Positions 46,557-55,599 of a DNA stretch of 64,000 nt are shown here, piece after piece; positions within the stretch are counted from its first letter, which is position 1; the number at the start of each line of letters is the position of its first letter. Where the stretch lies: the NCBI GenBank assembly GCA_002503285.1, contig DARI01000021.1:15767-79766 (forward strand), written 5' to 3'. The notes beneath the pieces were generated by a model, which was not told the origin of the DNA, made no database searches, and was given only the letters and a program-made list of their open reading frames with translations. The translations under genes and the position numbers were made by a program. Source of the DNA: Euryarchaeota archaeon UBA557 (GTDB lineage Archaea > Thermoplasmatota > Poseidoniia > Poseidoniales > Thalassarchaeaceae).

Positions 46557-47569
46557 GTAATCTCATCCTCCCTTTCACCCTTCCCAGATGCTCCTAGGTG
46601 TTCAGTTTGCCGCTTGAATAATTTATAAAATATTAAACTAAAGAATGGCCATGAGCCAGGCATAATAAAAATTGCAATTATAATTATAATAATAAAAGAT
46701 AGGATTTTATTTGTATATTTAGTAAGAAAACCCTCTTCTTCAATTACAAAATCTTCTGAAATTCGAAGATCATCGTCAATAAATTCTGTAAGGTACATTT
46801 TTGACCAATATTTTCCAGTTATCCAAAAGGCATCTTCAGCAGATGAGTAGGCTATTCCATTCAAAACTGAATGTGAAGAGTTTTTATTAAATTCCAGTGA
46901 ATCGGTGGAAATTGATTTTTCTACTTGGCCGGATGACATATTTATCTCTATTATCCTATTTTCTCCCCAAATATTTGCATAGATGGAATTTCCCACGCAT
47001 TCGAGTTCATTCAAATTAGGAATTTCAATTCCATCTTCAATCACTACTATAGAACTAATTATATCAAAATTTTCTAAATTTCGAAATGAAATTTCTGAAG
47101 AACCGTTTGACATAACGTAAGAATTACCATCATTACATAATCCCCATCCTTCTCCCGAATATGTATAATTTCCGATGACATCAAAGGTATCTATGTCGAT
47201 TTTTAGGGCAATATTTTCTTTCCAAGTAAGTAAAATAATTGTATTATTTATGATAGTTATTCCTTCGGCAAAAATATCATCTGAAAAGGAAATTTGCCGA
47301 ATTACCTGACCAGAGGAAGCATTGACTTCACGTAGGCTTGAAGATCCATAAAGGCCAGTACTCTCAAATAATCTATCGCCATACATCTCTAAACCTTGTG
47401 TAAATGCATTTTCATCATGTTCAGTTAGTTTTAGCACGTTACTTGCATATGATGGAGAGTCTGCATAAGAGATTTCTAATGAGTTATTAGATAGGAACAT
47501 GATAGTAAAAATAATTAAAAAAGCATTTTTAGGGGCATATTTATTATAAATGTATGAACAATGCTCCAT
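46553..47569 (-). CDS. Glutamine cyclotransferase-like secreted protein
   Basis: A 338-residue propeller protein related to plant/bacterial glutaminyl cyclotransferase, which forms N-terminal pyroglutamate. Family features are AFTQGLEMYGDRLFESTGLYGSSSL, YSGEGWGLCNDG, LNELECVGNSIYANIW and VLNGIAYSSAEDAFWITGKYW (parts of each). A signal segment precedes it and a C-terminal membrane helix (LSFIIIIIIAIFIM) anchors it. The start is at 47569, because a longer frame to 47755 would cover the divergent gene's start. It would cap peptides or exported proteins outside the membrane. Confidence 0.82.
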   Translation of the reverse strand: MEHCSYIYNKYAPKNAFLIIFTIMFLSNNSLEISYADSPSYASNVLKLTEHDENAFTQGLEMYGDRLFESTGLYGSSSLREVNASSGQVIRQISFSDDIFAEGITIINNTIILLTWKENIALKIDIDTFDVIGNYTYSGEGWGLCNDGNSYVMSNGSSEISFRNLENFDIISSIVVIEDGIEIPNLNELECVGNSIYANIWGENRIIEINMSSGQVEKSISTDSLEFNKNSSHSVLNGIAYSSAEDAFWITGKYWSKMYLTEFIDDDLRISEDFVIEEEGFLTKYTNKILSFIIIIIIAIFIMPGSWPFFSLIFYKLFKRQTEHLGASGKGEREDEIT

Positions 47570-47595
47570 TGACGTTAAAATAAGCCTAAGGACCG

Positions 47596-47605
47596 AATTA
47601 TAATT
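47596..47605. promoter_or_regulatory. Palindromic TATA-like box between divergent genes
   Basis: AATTATAATT is perfectly self-complementary and TATA-like. It lies in the 58-bp gap between two divergent genes: its centre is about 27 bases from the plus-strand ATG (47628) and about 31 bases from the minus-strand ATG (47569). Archaeal TATA boxes usually sit ~26 bases before the transcription start, so one box could serve both genes with very short or no leaders. No BRE was confirmed. Confidence 0.4.
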
Positions 47606-47627
47606 ACAGTGTTGGGAGATAGAGGGA

Positions 47628-50600
47628 ATGAATAATAAGACACAATGCTGTAATGTCAATATTTCCTTGCTAATAGCCTCACTATTCGTTTCTTCGTTAC
47701 TTTTCCCTTTTGTTGCTTCTGAACCAATAGATAATAATGAAAAGATTGAATACAAAATATCAGGCCTCTCGGATTCTACTCCTGATGTTGAGGGAAAGGA
47801 GTATATGTTTAACGGTGATGATTTGCCGATTTACTCTCTAACTGGAATTTTGAAGAGTCAATGGATAGAAGAAGGATATTCAGATGTTGTATTACCTTTT
47901 TCTTCTGAACAAGATACTAAGTCTTCAATTCGGAGTTGTGAAAATTCATGGAATGTTGGTGAAAGTGATAATATTACAACCACGGGAGGCACAATTTCTG
48001 CAACTGTAATGAAAATATCAGCAAATTCTGCAATCTTTGTTGAAGAAGGAAAAATTGTTTCATCGATTATATTAAGTGATATTGCATCAACATGGGAATC
48101 AATAATATATCCCACAGATGTCAATTATTTCGGAAATCCTCCTGATGTCGATAATAATTGTCAAATAGAAATAGTAATTTATGGAATTGATGGTACTGGA
48201 AATACTGGAGGGTATTTCCAAGCAGGAATTTCATCTCTAAGGGAGAGTTTATTTTTCGATATTGATGATATGAATTCAAGAAATACGATACTTGCCCATG
48301 AATTTGAACATTTATTACATAATTTCAGAGATCCATTTGAATATAATTGGATAGATGAGGGAGCAGCAGATATGGCTGCATTTTTATGCTTTGGAGTTAC
48401 TGATGCGATAAGTTCACACGCTAATGAATGGGCAGAAAATTCCAGTATTAGCCTAAGATGGTGGAATGATAGATCTGCTGATTATGGTGCGGGATTTCTA
48501 TTTATGATGTATTTAGCAGATAAGTTAGGAGGTAGTAATGCGATTCGACAATTAGTTGCGGATACCGCAGTAGGAGGCGTTTCAATCGAAAATTTAGCCA
48601 TTAATCCGGGGTCGGGAGCAACTTCCATAGGAACAAATATGAATGATATTTTTGCTAATTTTAGTGCAGCGGTCACATTGGATAGTCCACAGGGAGTTTT
48701 GGGGTTTTCAAATCTCGATCTGACTGATGAATGTCAAGATGGTTCTATTTGCCGAGTACAACTAAGTGATATGAATGACCAATGGAGTAATAATTGGCAA
48801 AGTGATTCGGAAAGTATAGAAGGATGGGGGCTGAGGTCATATGAGTTTAGTCAGGGTACTGGCGAGCCATTGAGCATAATGATTTCTCCCACTCAATTTG
48901 GATTTGCTGGCTCACTTCTAGTAAAGGAGTCCGCAACAGGAACTTGGGCTATGACAAAATTGAGAATAGATGCCAGTACTGGAAAGGGCACGGGATTAGT
49001 TCAAGATTTTGGCAATTTAACAAGTGAAGTTATACTTTTAGTATGGTATAATTCCCCAACTGACGATTGCGATTATAATTTTGTAAATTGTGGAATAATG
49101 CCTGGAACATATCCTGAGGCATCTTTTATCGTAAATGCAGAATTAATTAAGGAGTCCGCTGTAGTTTCCATAAAGTCAATAAATTCATTTGACAGAGATG
49201 ATGATTTAATGGAAGATAGTATTGAGATTGCTTTTGAAGTGGTTTCAGAAGCATTCTATGAATTGATCGAAGTTAGATTTGAAGCGTATTTAAATAATAC
49301 ATTAATTGATAGTCTAAATTTAGAAGTAAGTACTGAAAAGGGTAATTCAGCAGTCGATATAGTATGGTTTACTCCCCCTTATTCAGGAGATTGGACTTTT
49401 GGAGTTAGTATTTATGATATTAATGGTAGACTTCAAGATTCTGCTTATTCTCTGCCTCAAAACTTAGCAAATATGATTCCAGCAGCATCAGGATCAGTGT
49501 CTACAAATAATACACAAACTTGGATGGATGTTTACATATACGGAGGAGGTTATGACGAATGGGGATTTGGCATAGAAAATGGCTCCTTCAACCATAATGA
49601 AACTCCGGCAGCATATATTTGGGACCTTGGAGATGGAAAATATTCAAATTTAAAGAATCCAGCGCATAATTACAATGTTGAAAATAATTATACTATAGTA
49701 CTTATTGTAAAAGATAAGGGAGGATATTACTCTGAATCACAAACTTGGACTATTTTCGTCAATGATACAAGTATACCTGAACCCATAATATCAATTGAAG
49801 GATTAGAAATATTCGATGAATTGGTAATTTATACAAAACAAAATATTAGATTTTCAGCTATTGATACGATAGATAACGTACCGATCGAAAATTTGAATTA
49901 TTCATGGAATTGGGGAGATGGAATTATTGATTCTGGTACTGGACTTTATGAAATTGATCATTCATGGATAGATGGCGATTCAGACGGAGTTGTATATCAG
50001 GTAACTTTAACAATTGATGATGGCAAATACTCTGCCGAAAAAACTATACAAGTAAAAGTACTAAACAGAGTTCCGGACCTAATTTTTTATGAAACATTAG
50101 AAACGGATACATTAACTCCATTAAGAATGCCAGATATATTTGTTGATTCAGATGGTACTATCATAAGTCATGAATGGATATTTGAAGGAGGAGTCCATAT
50201 TTCTGAATACGGCGCGAATTTAACATCTGATTTTTCAAATGAAAAAATATTTGAATCCAATCCCTATATTAGTTGGCGTAATCCTGGTTTGAAAAATATT
50301 ACTTTAGAAGTTACTGATGATGATGGAAATTCATCATCACATAGTTTTCAAGTAGATGTAAATAATCAGCGTCCAGTTGCTGTATTTAATCGTCCTAGTG
50401 ATGGTTTGACAGATACAACATATTTTTTTGAAAGTTTATCATTTGACCCAGATGGAGATTCTTCAAAACTTTCGTTTGCATGGAATGTATCTGATATGGA
50501 TGAAGCAATATACAATATTTCTTCAATAAGCAGGACATTTACAATTCCTGGAATTTATTCAATCAGTCTTATGGTTACTGATGAAAGAGGATTGGAATCA

Positions 50601-51734
50601 GCAATAAAGTCTTACTATTTCAGGATAAAAAATCCATTACCAGTTCCGATAATAGAATACATGCAACCAAGTATTAATCAAACTATTTTGAATTTTATAC
50701 CTGATGATTTGAGCATCATAACGTGGCAAGTACCAAACTTAGAAGATGGGGGAATATTTGTGTCTCCCAATATGCCAATAATGTTTGATGGGAGCAAGAG
50801 TTACGACTCCGACATCAATTTTATAGGAAAATCCTCCATCAATAAAGAAGAACAAAATTGGAATGGAATTACTAAATGGATATGGGACTTTGGAGATGCA
50901 TCTCCAACATATTTGGGACCAACTGCATGGCATAGTTATGAATTGCCTGGAATTTATAAAATTAGTTTTACGGTATTAGATGATTTCGAAGGAGGAGAGT
51001 CAAACACTACTTACCTCACCGTTCATGTTTCAGAGGCCCCTAAAATAACATCAATTAGTCCAATAAATGAAGAATATGTTACCGTAGGAGATGAAATTAA
51101 CTTAAATATTAATTTCTCAGATTATGATTTAGATTCTGGAATTGGAGCTTGGATGGATGTTGATAATAGTGATGATTCAGATGGAGATGGAAATTACTCA
51201 AATGATAGAGACGTAAATTTGGCAGATTTATTAATTATAAAATGGGATATGAATGTTTTTGAAGATTCTAATTATGATGGTAATTATAGAAATGATTGGA
51301 TAAAATGGGAAGGCCGAATTTGGGAAAAGCCAGGAGATGTAAGAATATCAGTTCAAGTTTGTGATGGAGTTAATGTATGCTCTACTAAAGATTTTGTCAT
51401 TACAGTATTATCAGTTAGAGATGATTCAGAACCAAAAACACTTGCTGATTTGACATATGAAGATTTAATTCCAAGAAAGGAAAATTGGGGAATTGTAGCT
51501 TTAGTAACTGCCGTATCGATACTTGGATGGTTAGTCATGAGGCAAAAAAATGAAGACGAAGAAAATGCTGAAGACCATATGGAGGCATATGGGATAGAAG
51601 TTAAATTAGAAGGGGGTTTACCTGGGATGGATCAACATTCCCCTCCTCCGCAACCCAGATACCTAACATTAGATGAGCGTAAGAATAAAGAATCTGGATA
51701 TGTAAGGCCAATAAGGACGAGGCGAGGTAAGTGA
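47628..51734 (+). CDS. Secreted metalloprotease with PKD domains, C-terminally anchored
   Basis: A 1368-residue surface protein. A signal peptide ends near residue 35 (LLIASLFVSSLLFPFVAS). The catalytic domain has the zincin motif HEFEH (224-228) and the downstream E244 in WIDEGAADMA, like M30-type gluzincins. Several PKD-type repeats follow (WDLGDGKYSNLKNPAHNY; WNWGDG; WDFGDASPTYLGPTAWHSY), suited to binding protein or polysaccharide. A C-terminal membrane helix (WGIVALVTAVSILGWLVM) and a basic tail end the protein. It would act on external proteins, beside the subtilisin. Confidence 0.85.
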   Translation: MNNKTQCCNVNISLLIASLFVSSLLFPFVASEPIDNNEKIEYKISGLSDSTPDVEGKEYMFNGDDLPIYSLTGILKSQWIEEGYSDVVLPFSSEQDTKSSIRSCENSWNVGESDNITTTGGTISATVMKISANSAIFVEEGKIVSSIILSDIASTWESIIYPTDVNYFGNPPDVDNNCQIEIVIYGIDGTGNTGGYFQAGISSLRESLFFDIDDMNSRNTILAHEFEHLLHNFRDPFEYNWIDEGAADMAAFLCFGVTDAISSHANEWAENSSISLRWWNDRSADYGAGFLFMMYLADKLGGSNAIRQLVADTAVGGVSIENLAINPGSGATSIGTNMNDIFANFSAAVTLDSPQGVLGFSNLDLTDECQDGSICRVQLSDMNDQWSNNWQSDSESIEGWGLRSYEFSQGTGEPLSIMISPTQFGFAGSLLVKESATGTWAMTKLRIDASTGKGTGLVQDFGNLTSEVILLVWYNSPTDDCDYNFVNCGIMPGTYPEASFIVNAELIKESAVVSIKSINSFDRDDDLMEDSIEIAFEVVSEAFYELIEVRFEAYLNNTLIDSLNLEVSTEKGNSAVDIVWFTPPYSGDWTFGVSIYDINGRLQDSAYSLPQNLANMIPAASGSVSTNNTQTWMDVYIYGGGYDEWGFGIENGSFNHNETPAAYIWDLGDGKYSNLKNPAHNYNVENNYTIVLIVKDKGGYYSESQTWTIFVNDTSIPEPIISIEGLEIFDELVIYTKQNIRFSAIDTIDNVPIENLNYSWNWGDGIIDSGTGLYEIDHSWIDGDSDGVVYQVTLTIDDGKYSAEKTIQVKVLNRVPDLIFYETLETDTLTPLRMPDIFVDSDGTIISHEWIFEGGVHISEYGANLTSDFSNEKIFESNPYISWRNPGLKNITLEVTDDDGNSSSHSFQVDVNNQRPVAVFNRPSDGLTDTTYFFESLSFDPDGDSSKLSFAWNVSDMDEAIYNISSISRTFTIPGIYSISLMVTDERGLESAIKSYYFRIKNPLPVPIIEYMQPSINQTILNFIPDDLSIITWQVPNLEDGGIFVSPNMPIMFDGSKSYDSDINFIGKSSINKEEQNWNGITKWIWDFGDASPTYLGPTAWHSYELPGIYKISFTVLDDFEGGESNTTYLTVHVSEAPKITSISPINEEYVTVGDEINLNINFSDYDLDSGIGAWMDVDNSDDSDGDGNYSNDRDVNLADLLIIKWDMNVFEDSNYDGNYRNDWIKWEGRIWEKPGDVRISVQVCDGVNVCSTKDFVITVLSVRDDSEPKTLADLTYEDLIPRKENWGIVALVTAVSILGWLVMRQKNEDEENAEDHMEAYGIEVKLEGGLPGMDQHSPPPQPRYLTLDERKNKESGYVRPIRTRRGK

Positions 51735-52585
51735 GAAAAAAGATATTATCCCTTATAATTAATTTAGTATTCATCCTACCGATTCTAATTTTTGGATTGA
51801 ATATAAGTTCCATTAATGCCACAGCTGCAAGTTCTTGTACTGCACCTTCAACCAATACTTGGGACATATCTCAATCCGTAATGACACATAATTTAGAATA
51901 TGATTTTGAATCATATGATCTAGAACCTTTGATTCAAGGATTCTCACATGAAGTCATAATTGAAAATGATAGTTCCACTGCAATAAGCATGGAATTAATC
52001 GCAGGATATAGATATAATTTTTGTATTTCTTTTAATCCATCTTCATCAGAGGAATCCACAATTGCAAACGGAGACATATATCTAATGACTGGAAGTAATT
52101 GGGATATTTACAAGGCTGAATATCTATCCAGGAGTTATGATTGGATAGATGATAGAGAGATAATTGAGAATATTCCAGTAGAATGGAGAGACATGGTTAC
52201 TTGGTTACCATTTAGGGATGTCCATGCATATGAAAATATTGAATATAGAGAATTTTCAGTCGGGATAGATTCCTCGGGATCTTCATGGTCCTCGATATTA
52301 GGTGGAAATGAGAAAATAGAGTATTACCTAGTCTTAGATGGGTTTGACAATAAGCGTTTGAGCGACTCTAGAGCCGCAGGAAATAATATTGATGTTGAGA
52401 TAATAGTTGAAGTTGAAAAGCGGATTGCGATACCTATTTTTACAGCATATTTAGCGATTGGTGCATTGCCGGTTTCATGCATAATAGTACCAATTATTCT
52501 ACATATAGCGTATAAAAATGGAGCTAAAAATAATAAGTCAAAAAATTTACAAAATATCCCACTATTAGAGGAAAATAAAATTTGA
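51731..52585 (+). CDS. Exported membrane-anchored protein, unknown
   Basis: A 284-residue protein with a signal peptide (LIINLVFILPILIFGLNISS), an external domain, and a C-terminal membrane helix (FTAYLAIGALPVSCIIVPIIL) plus a lysine-rich tail. No family is recognised. The start is a GTG overlapping the stop of the PKD metalloprotease gene (GTGA), so it is translated right after it. An accessory or partner role for the protease is inferred from that coupling only. Confidence 0.6.
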   Translation: MRKKILSLIINLVFILPILIFGLNISSINATAASSCTAPSTNTWDISQSVMTHNLEYDFESYDLEPLIQGFSHEVIIENDSSTAISMELIAGYRYNFCISFNPSSSEESTIANGDIYLMTGSNWDIYKAEYLSRSYDWIDDREIIENIPVEWRDMVTWLPFRDVHAYENIEYREFSVGIDSSGSSWSSILGGNEKIEYYLVLDGFDNKRLSDSRAAGNNIDVEIIVEVEKRIAIPIFTAYLAIGALPVSCIIVPIILHIAYKNGAKNNKSKNLQNIPLLEENKI

Positions 52586-52586
52586 T

Positions 52587-53399
52587 TTATTGGTAATTTA
52601 ACATTTCCCAAGCGTTTTTCAAATCTGCAGTATTAATCATCCCTTTCTGGGCAAGATGCCATCCATTTTCCATGGTTGAGTAAACTATAGCTTGTCCCAA
52701 AATAGGTGAATGTATGCGAGTCCAATCTCCAGATTGACCTAATCCCATAATTGAAGTATTTATTCCTGAATTTTTCAATTCCCATGCGGCTTCGAATAAA
52801 TTAATTCCATCATTTCTGCCAGTAGTGGAATAGCATATTTTAAGCACATCACCGGATTCTTTGTTATCTTTAATATCTTGAATAATTTCAGAAGAATTTG
52901 GCGGTTGATCTAGAACATGAGATGATGATATTATTTTAGTGCCCATTTTTTGAGCAAGTTTTACTAAATTATTTCTATTATGCTCATCTATATCTAGTTC
53001 TAAATCAATCCAACTTACTCCGCTTTCGATAGCTTTCCTTAAAACTTCAATACGTTCTTCCTCATTACCTGGGAAATATCCTCCCTCATTAACTGGTCTA
53101 CAAGTCAATATTACTGGTAAAACAATCCCCTGTTTCAGCGATACAAGCACTGATGGGAGGTCGAGTGATTCTAATGGTTTTGGCAAAAATACAAAATTAT
53201 TGTCATTATCATTCATTTTATTAGATTTTGAATCCTTATTTTCTTCCTCTTTAGCAGGGATTTCTTGTTTTGTTGTCCACAATTTATCTAGCCTTACTTC
53301 AACTAAATCTGCACCTATTGCAGTGGCACTTGCTGCATCTTTCAACACATCACTAACTGTGCAACCCTGAAGAGAAACACATACCAGTGGCATATCCAT
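52587..53399 (-). CDS. aroD: 3-dehydroquinate dehydratase, type I
   Basis: Shikimate-pathway enzyme (step 3) using a lysine Schiff base. The catalytic pair is H161 in IISSSHVLD and K187 in DVLKICYS. Typical barrel segments are DLVEVRLDKLW, VILTCRPVNEGG, WIDLELD and SIMGLGQSG. A hydrophilic segment rich in Lys, Asn, Asp and Glu (about residues 45-70) is inserted after the first strand pair and is not usual. It may be a flexible loop. AroA, the sixth enzyme of the pathway, is encoded at 59.3 kb; other pathway genes are outside the window. Confidence 0.93.
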   Translation of the reverse strand: MDMPLVCVSLQGCTVSDVLKDAASATAIGADLVEVRLDKLWTTKQEIPAKEEENKDSKSNKMNDNDNNFVFLPKPLESLDLPSVLVSLKQGIVLPVILTCRPVNEGGYFPGNEEERIEVLRKAIESGVSWIDLELDIDEHNRNNLVKLAQKMGTKIISSSHVLDQPPNSSEIIQDIKDNKESGDVLKICYSTTGRNDGINLFEAAWELKNSGINTSIMGLGQSGDWTRIHSPILGQAIVYSTMENGWHLAQKGMINTADLKNAWEMLNYQ

Positions 53400-53512
53400 A
53401 CTGTGAGCCCAATCAACTTTTCTGTTTAATTATGTCGTGTGAACAATAGTTTTCAAACTAATCCGATATTCCTAAAAAAACACCCAAATTAGCAGTTTTT
53501 AGTACAACCATC

Positions 53513-53536
53513 GCAAGGGTTGAATAACCCCTTTGC
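53513..53536. promoter_or_regulatory. Imperfect dyad upstream of gyrBA
   Basis: GCAAGGGTT and AACCCCTTTGC face each other around a 4-base spacer, with two extra bases in the right arm. It lies 22 bases before the perfect hairpin and shares its AGGGTT core, so both may be sites for one regulator. Located in the 202-bp gap between aroD and gyrB. Confidence 0.35.
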
Positions 53537-53557
53537 ACTAGATAAAATGTTATCAAA

Positions 53558-53581
53558 GAGGGTTCCCTTTAGGGAACCCTC
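53558..53581. promoter_or_regulatory. Perfect 10-bp inverted repeat before gyrB
   Basis: GAGGGTTCCC, a TTTA loop and GGGAACCCTC make a perfect stem ending 20 bases before the gyrB ATG. A run of A (not T) follows, so it is unlikely to be an intrinsic terminator of the usual kind. It could be an operator for a dimeric repressor or an mRNA hairpin controlling gyrBA. Confidence 0.5.
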
Positions 53582-53601
53582 AAAAAGATGAGTTGGTTAC
53601 C

Positions 53602-55599
53602 ATGTCGGATGAAAATAAAAAACTTGAAGAAGTAATAATCAATAATGAATACGACGCAGAGAGTATACAGGTACTGGAAGGATTAGAAGCAGTAAGAAAG
53701 CGCCCTGGAATGTACCTTGGAGATCCTCATGATGGAACTGCTTTGCATCATTGTATTTGGGAAGTAGTAGATAATTCCGTAGATGAACATCTTGGCGGTC
53801 ACAGTGACTTAATTGAAGTTACAATAAATCTCGATGGGACATTGACAGTTAGGGATTATGGAAGAGGCATTCCAACAGGCATACATAAAGAATATGGAAT
53901 ATCTGCTGCTGAAGTAATAATGACTAAATTACACGCAGGGGGGAAGTTCGATAATAGTTCATATAAAGTTTCAGGCGGATTGCATGGAGTAGGAGTATCT
54001 GCAGTTAATGCAGTTTCAGAATGGATGGAAATGACAATTCATAGAGGAGGAATAATTTATCACCAAAGGTATGAAGCTGGAATTCCAGTAAGTCCCCTCA
54101 AAGAAATTGGTAAATGTGATGACACAGGAACTGAAATATCATTTAAGCCAGATTTATCAATTTTTACACATATAACAGATTTTGAATTTGATCAGATAGA
54201 TACTAGATTGAAGGAAACTTCATTTCTTAATGCCGGACTAGAGATTGTAATAACTGATAAAAGAGGGGAGGATGAACATGTCAGTAAACACCACTATGAA
54301 GGAGGATTGAGTGAGTTCGTGAAGCAGCTTAATTCAAGGAGAGAGGTTATGCATGAAGATGTCATAGAAATTGCTGGAGAAAGAGAAATTGAAAAGGGTC
54401 CTGTAACAATAGATTTGGCTTTACAATGGTCTGATGCATTCAGTGAAACTATTCTTTGCTATACCAATATAATTCGTAACAGAGATGGTGGAACTCACAT
54501 GTCTGGATTGAGGGGTGCCTTGACTAAATGTGTAAATAACTACGCTAAGAAAAAGAATTTACTCAAGGGAGATGGCCTGTCGGGAGAGGACGTTCGAGAA
54601 GGTTTAGCAGCAATAGTAAGTGTCAAACATCCAGATCCTTCATTTTCATCGCAAACTAAAGATAAATTAGTAAGTAGCGAAGTGACAAGCATTGTAGAAA
54701 CTGTTGTTTATGAAAAACTTGGAGAATTCTTTGAAGAAAATCCCTCAATTGCTAAGGCAATCGTAGATAAGGCACTTTTAGCATCTAAAGCCAGAGAAGC
54801 CGCAAGAAAAGCACGAGATTTAACAAGACGGAAGGGAGTTTTGGAAGGAGGCGGCCTACCGGGAAAATTAGCTGATTGTCAATCTAGAGATCCTTCTGAA
54901 TGTGAAATTTATCTAGTTGAAGGAGACTCTGCAGGAGGGTCTGCCAAAACAGGTAGAGATAGGAGAATTCAAGCAATTTTGCCTTTGAGAGGAAAGATAT
55001 TAAATGTTGAAAGGCAGATGAATAATTTGGTCAAAGTATATGAGAATAATGAGATTCAAACTATGATAAGGGCATTTGGAGCAGGAGTTGGCAATACACC
55101 ACCGGGAGAAGAAGTTCAAGATGGATTATTTGATACGACTAAATTAAGATATTCAAAAATTATAATAATGTGTGACGCAGATATTGATGGTGCACACATT
55201 AGAACTTTAATGTTAACATTTTTATGGAGATTTATGAGGCCGGCAATACAGGAAGGTTACGTATATATTGCTCAACCTCCATTATATCTATTATCCAAAG
55301 GAAGGATTAGTAAATACGTATTTTCTGATGAAGAAAGAGATAAGGTGATGATTGAATTACAAGGAGATAATCCCAATGCAAAAATCGGCGTTCAGAGATA
55401 TAAGGGACTGGGAGAAATGAATCCAGAACAGCTATGGTCAACAACTATGGATCCGGAAGCTCGTACAATGTTAAAAGTCACAGTCAAAGATGCAGAAGAA
55501 ACTGATAGAATGTTTGAAATATTGATGGGTGAGGATGTTCCTGATAGAAGAAAATTTATTGAAAAGCACGCCAAGGAGGTGACCAACCTTGACATCTGA
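53602..55599 (+). CDS. gyrB: DNA gyrase subunit B
   Basis: ATPase subunit of bacterial-type DNA gyrase, which with GyrA introduces negative supercoils. The GHKL ATPase domain shows RKRPGMYLGD, WEVVDNSVDEHLGG, VRDYGRGIPTG and SGGLHGVGVSAVNA. The TOPRIM domain has YLVEGDSAGGSAK and MCDADIDGAHIRTL, and the C-terminus has QRYKGLGEMNPEQLW. Length is 665 residues from the ATG at 53602, as in the shorter B subunits; a TTG three codons earlier is possible. gyrA overlaps its end by 11 bp. Confidence 0.97.
   Translation: MSDENKKLEEVIINNEYDAESIQVLEGLEAVRKRPGMYLGDPHDGTALHHCIWEVVDNSVDEHLGGHSDLIEVTINLDGTLTVRDYGRGIPTGIHKEYGISAAEVIMTKLHAGGKFDNSSYKVSGGLHGVGVSAVNAVSEWMEMTIHRGGIIYHQRYEAGIPVSPLKEIGKCDDTGTEISFKPDLSIFTHITDFEFDQIDTRLKETSFLNAGLEIVITDKRGEDEHVSKHHYEGGLSEFVKQLNSRREVMHEDVIEIAGEREIEKGPVTIDLALQWSDAFSETILCYTNIIRNRDGGTHMSGLRGALTKCVNNYAKKKNLLKGDGLSGEDVREGLAAIVSVKHPDPSFSSQTKDKLVSSEVTSIVETVVYEKLGEFFEENPSIAKAIVDKALLASKAREAARKARDLTRRKGVLEGGGLPGKLADCQSRDPSECEIYLVEGDSAGGSAKTGRDRRIQAILPLRGKILNVERQMNNLVKVYENNEIQTMIRAFGAGVGNTPPGEEVQDGLFDTTKLRYSKIIIMCDADIDGAHIRTLMLTFLWRFMRPAIQEGYVYIAQPPLYLLSKGRISKYVFSDEERDKVMIELQGDNPNAKIGVQRYKGLGEMNPEQLWSTTMDPEARTMLKVTVKDAEETDRMFEILMGEDVPDRRKFIEKHAKEVTNLDI
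55573..55582 (+). promoter_or_regulatory. Extended Shine-Dalgarno for gyrA inside gyrB
   Basis: AAGGAGGTGA lies six bases before the TTG start of gyrA, within the last codons of gyrB. It is a near-complete match to the archaeal 16S 3' end and decides the TTG start, pointing to coupled translation of the two gyrase subunits. Confidence 0.85.

Noticed and set aside
47570..47755. N-terminal extension of the cyclotransferase-like gene
   Set aside because: It would cover the start and signal peptide of the divergent metalloprotease gene, and the ATG at 47569 already gives a good signal peptide.
53558..53581. The hairpin before gyrB as a transcription terminator of an upstream gene
   Set aside because: The upstream gene aroD runs the other way, and no T-run follows the stem on the plus strand.
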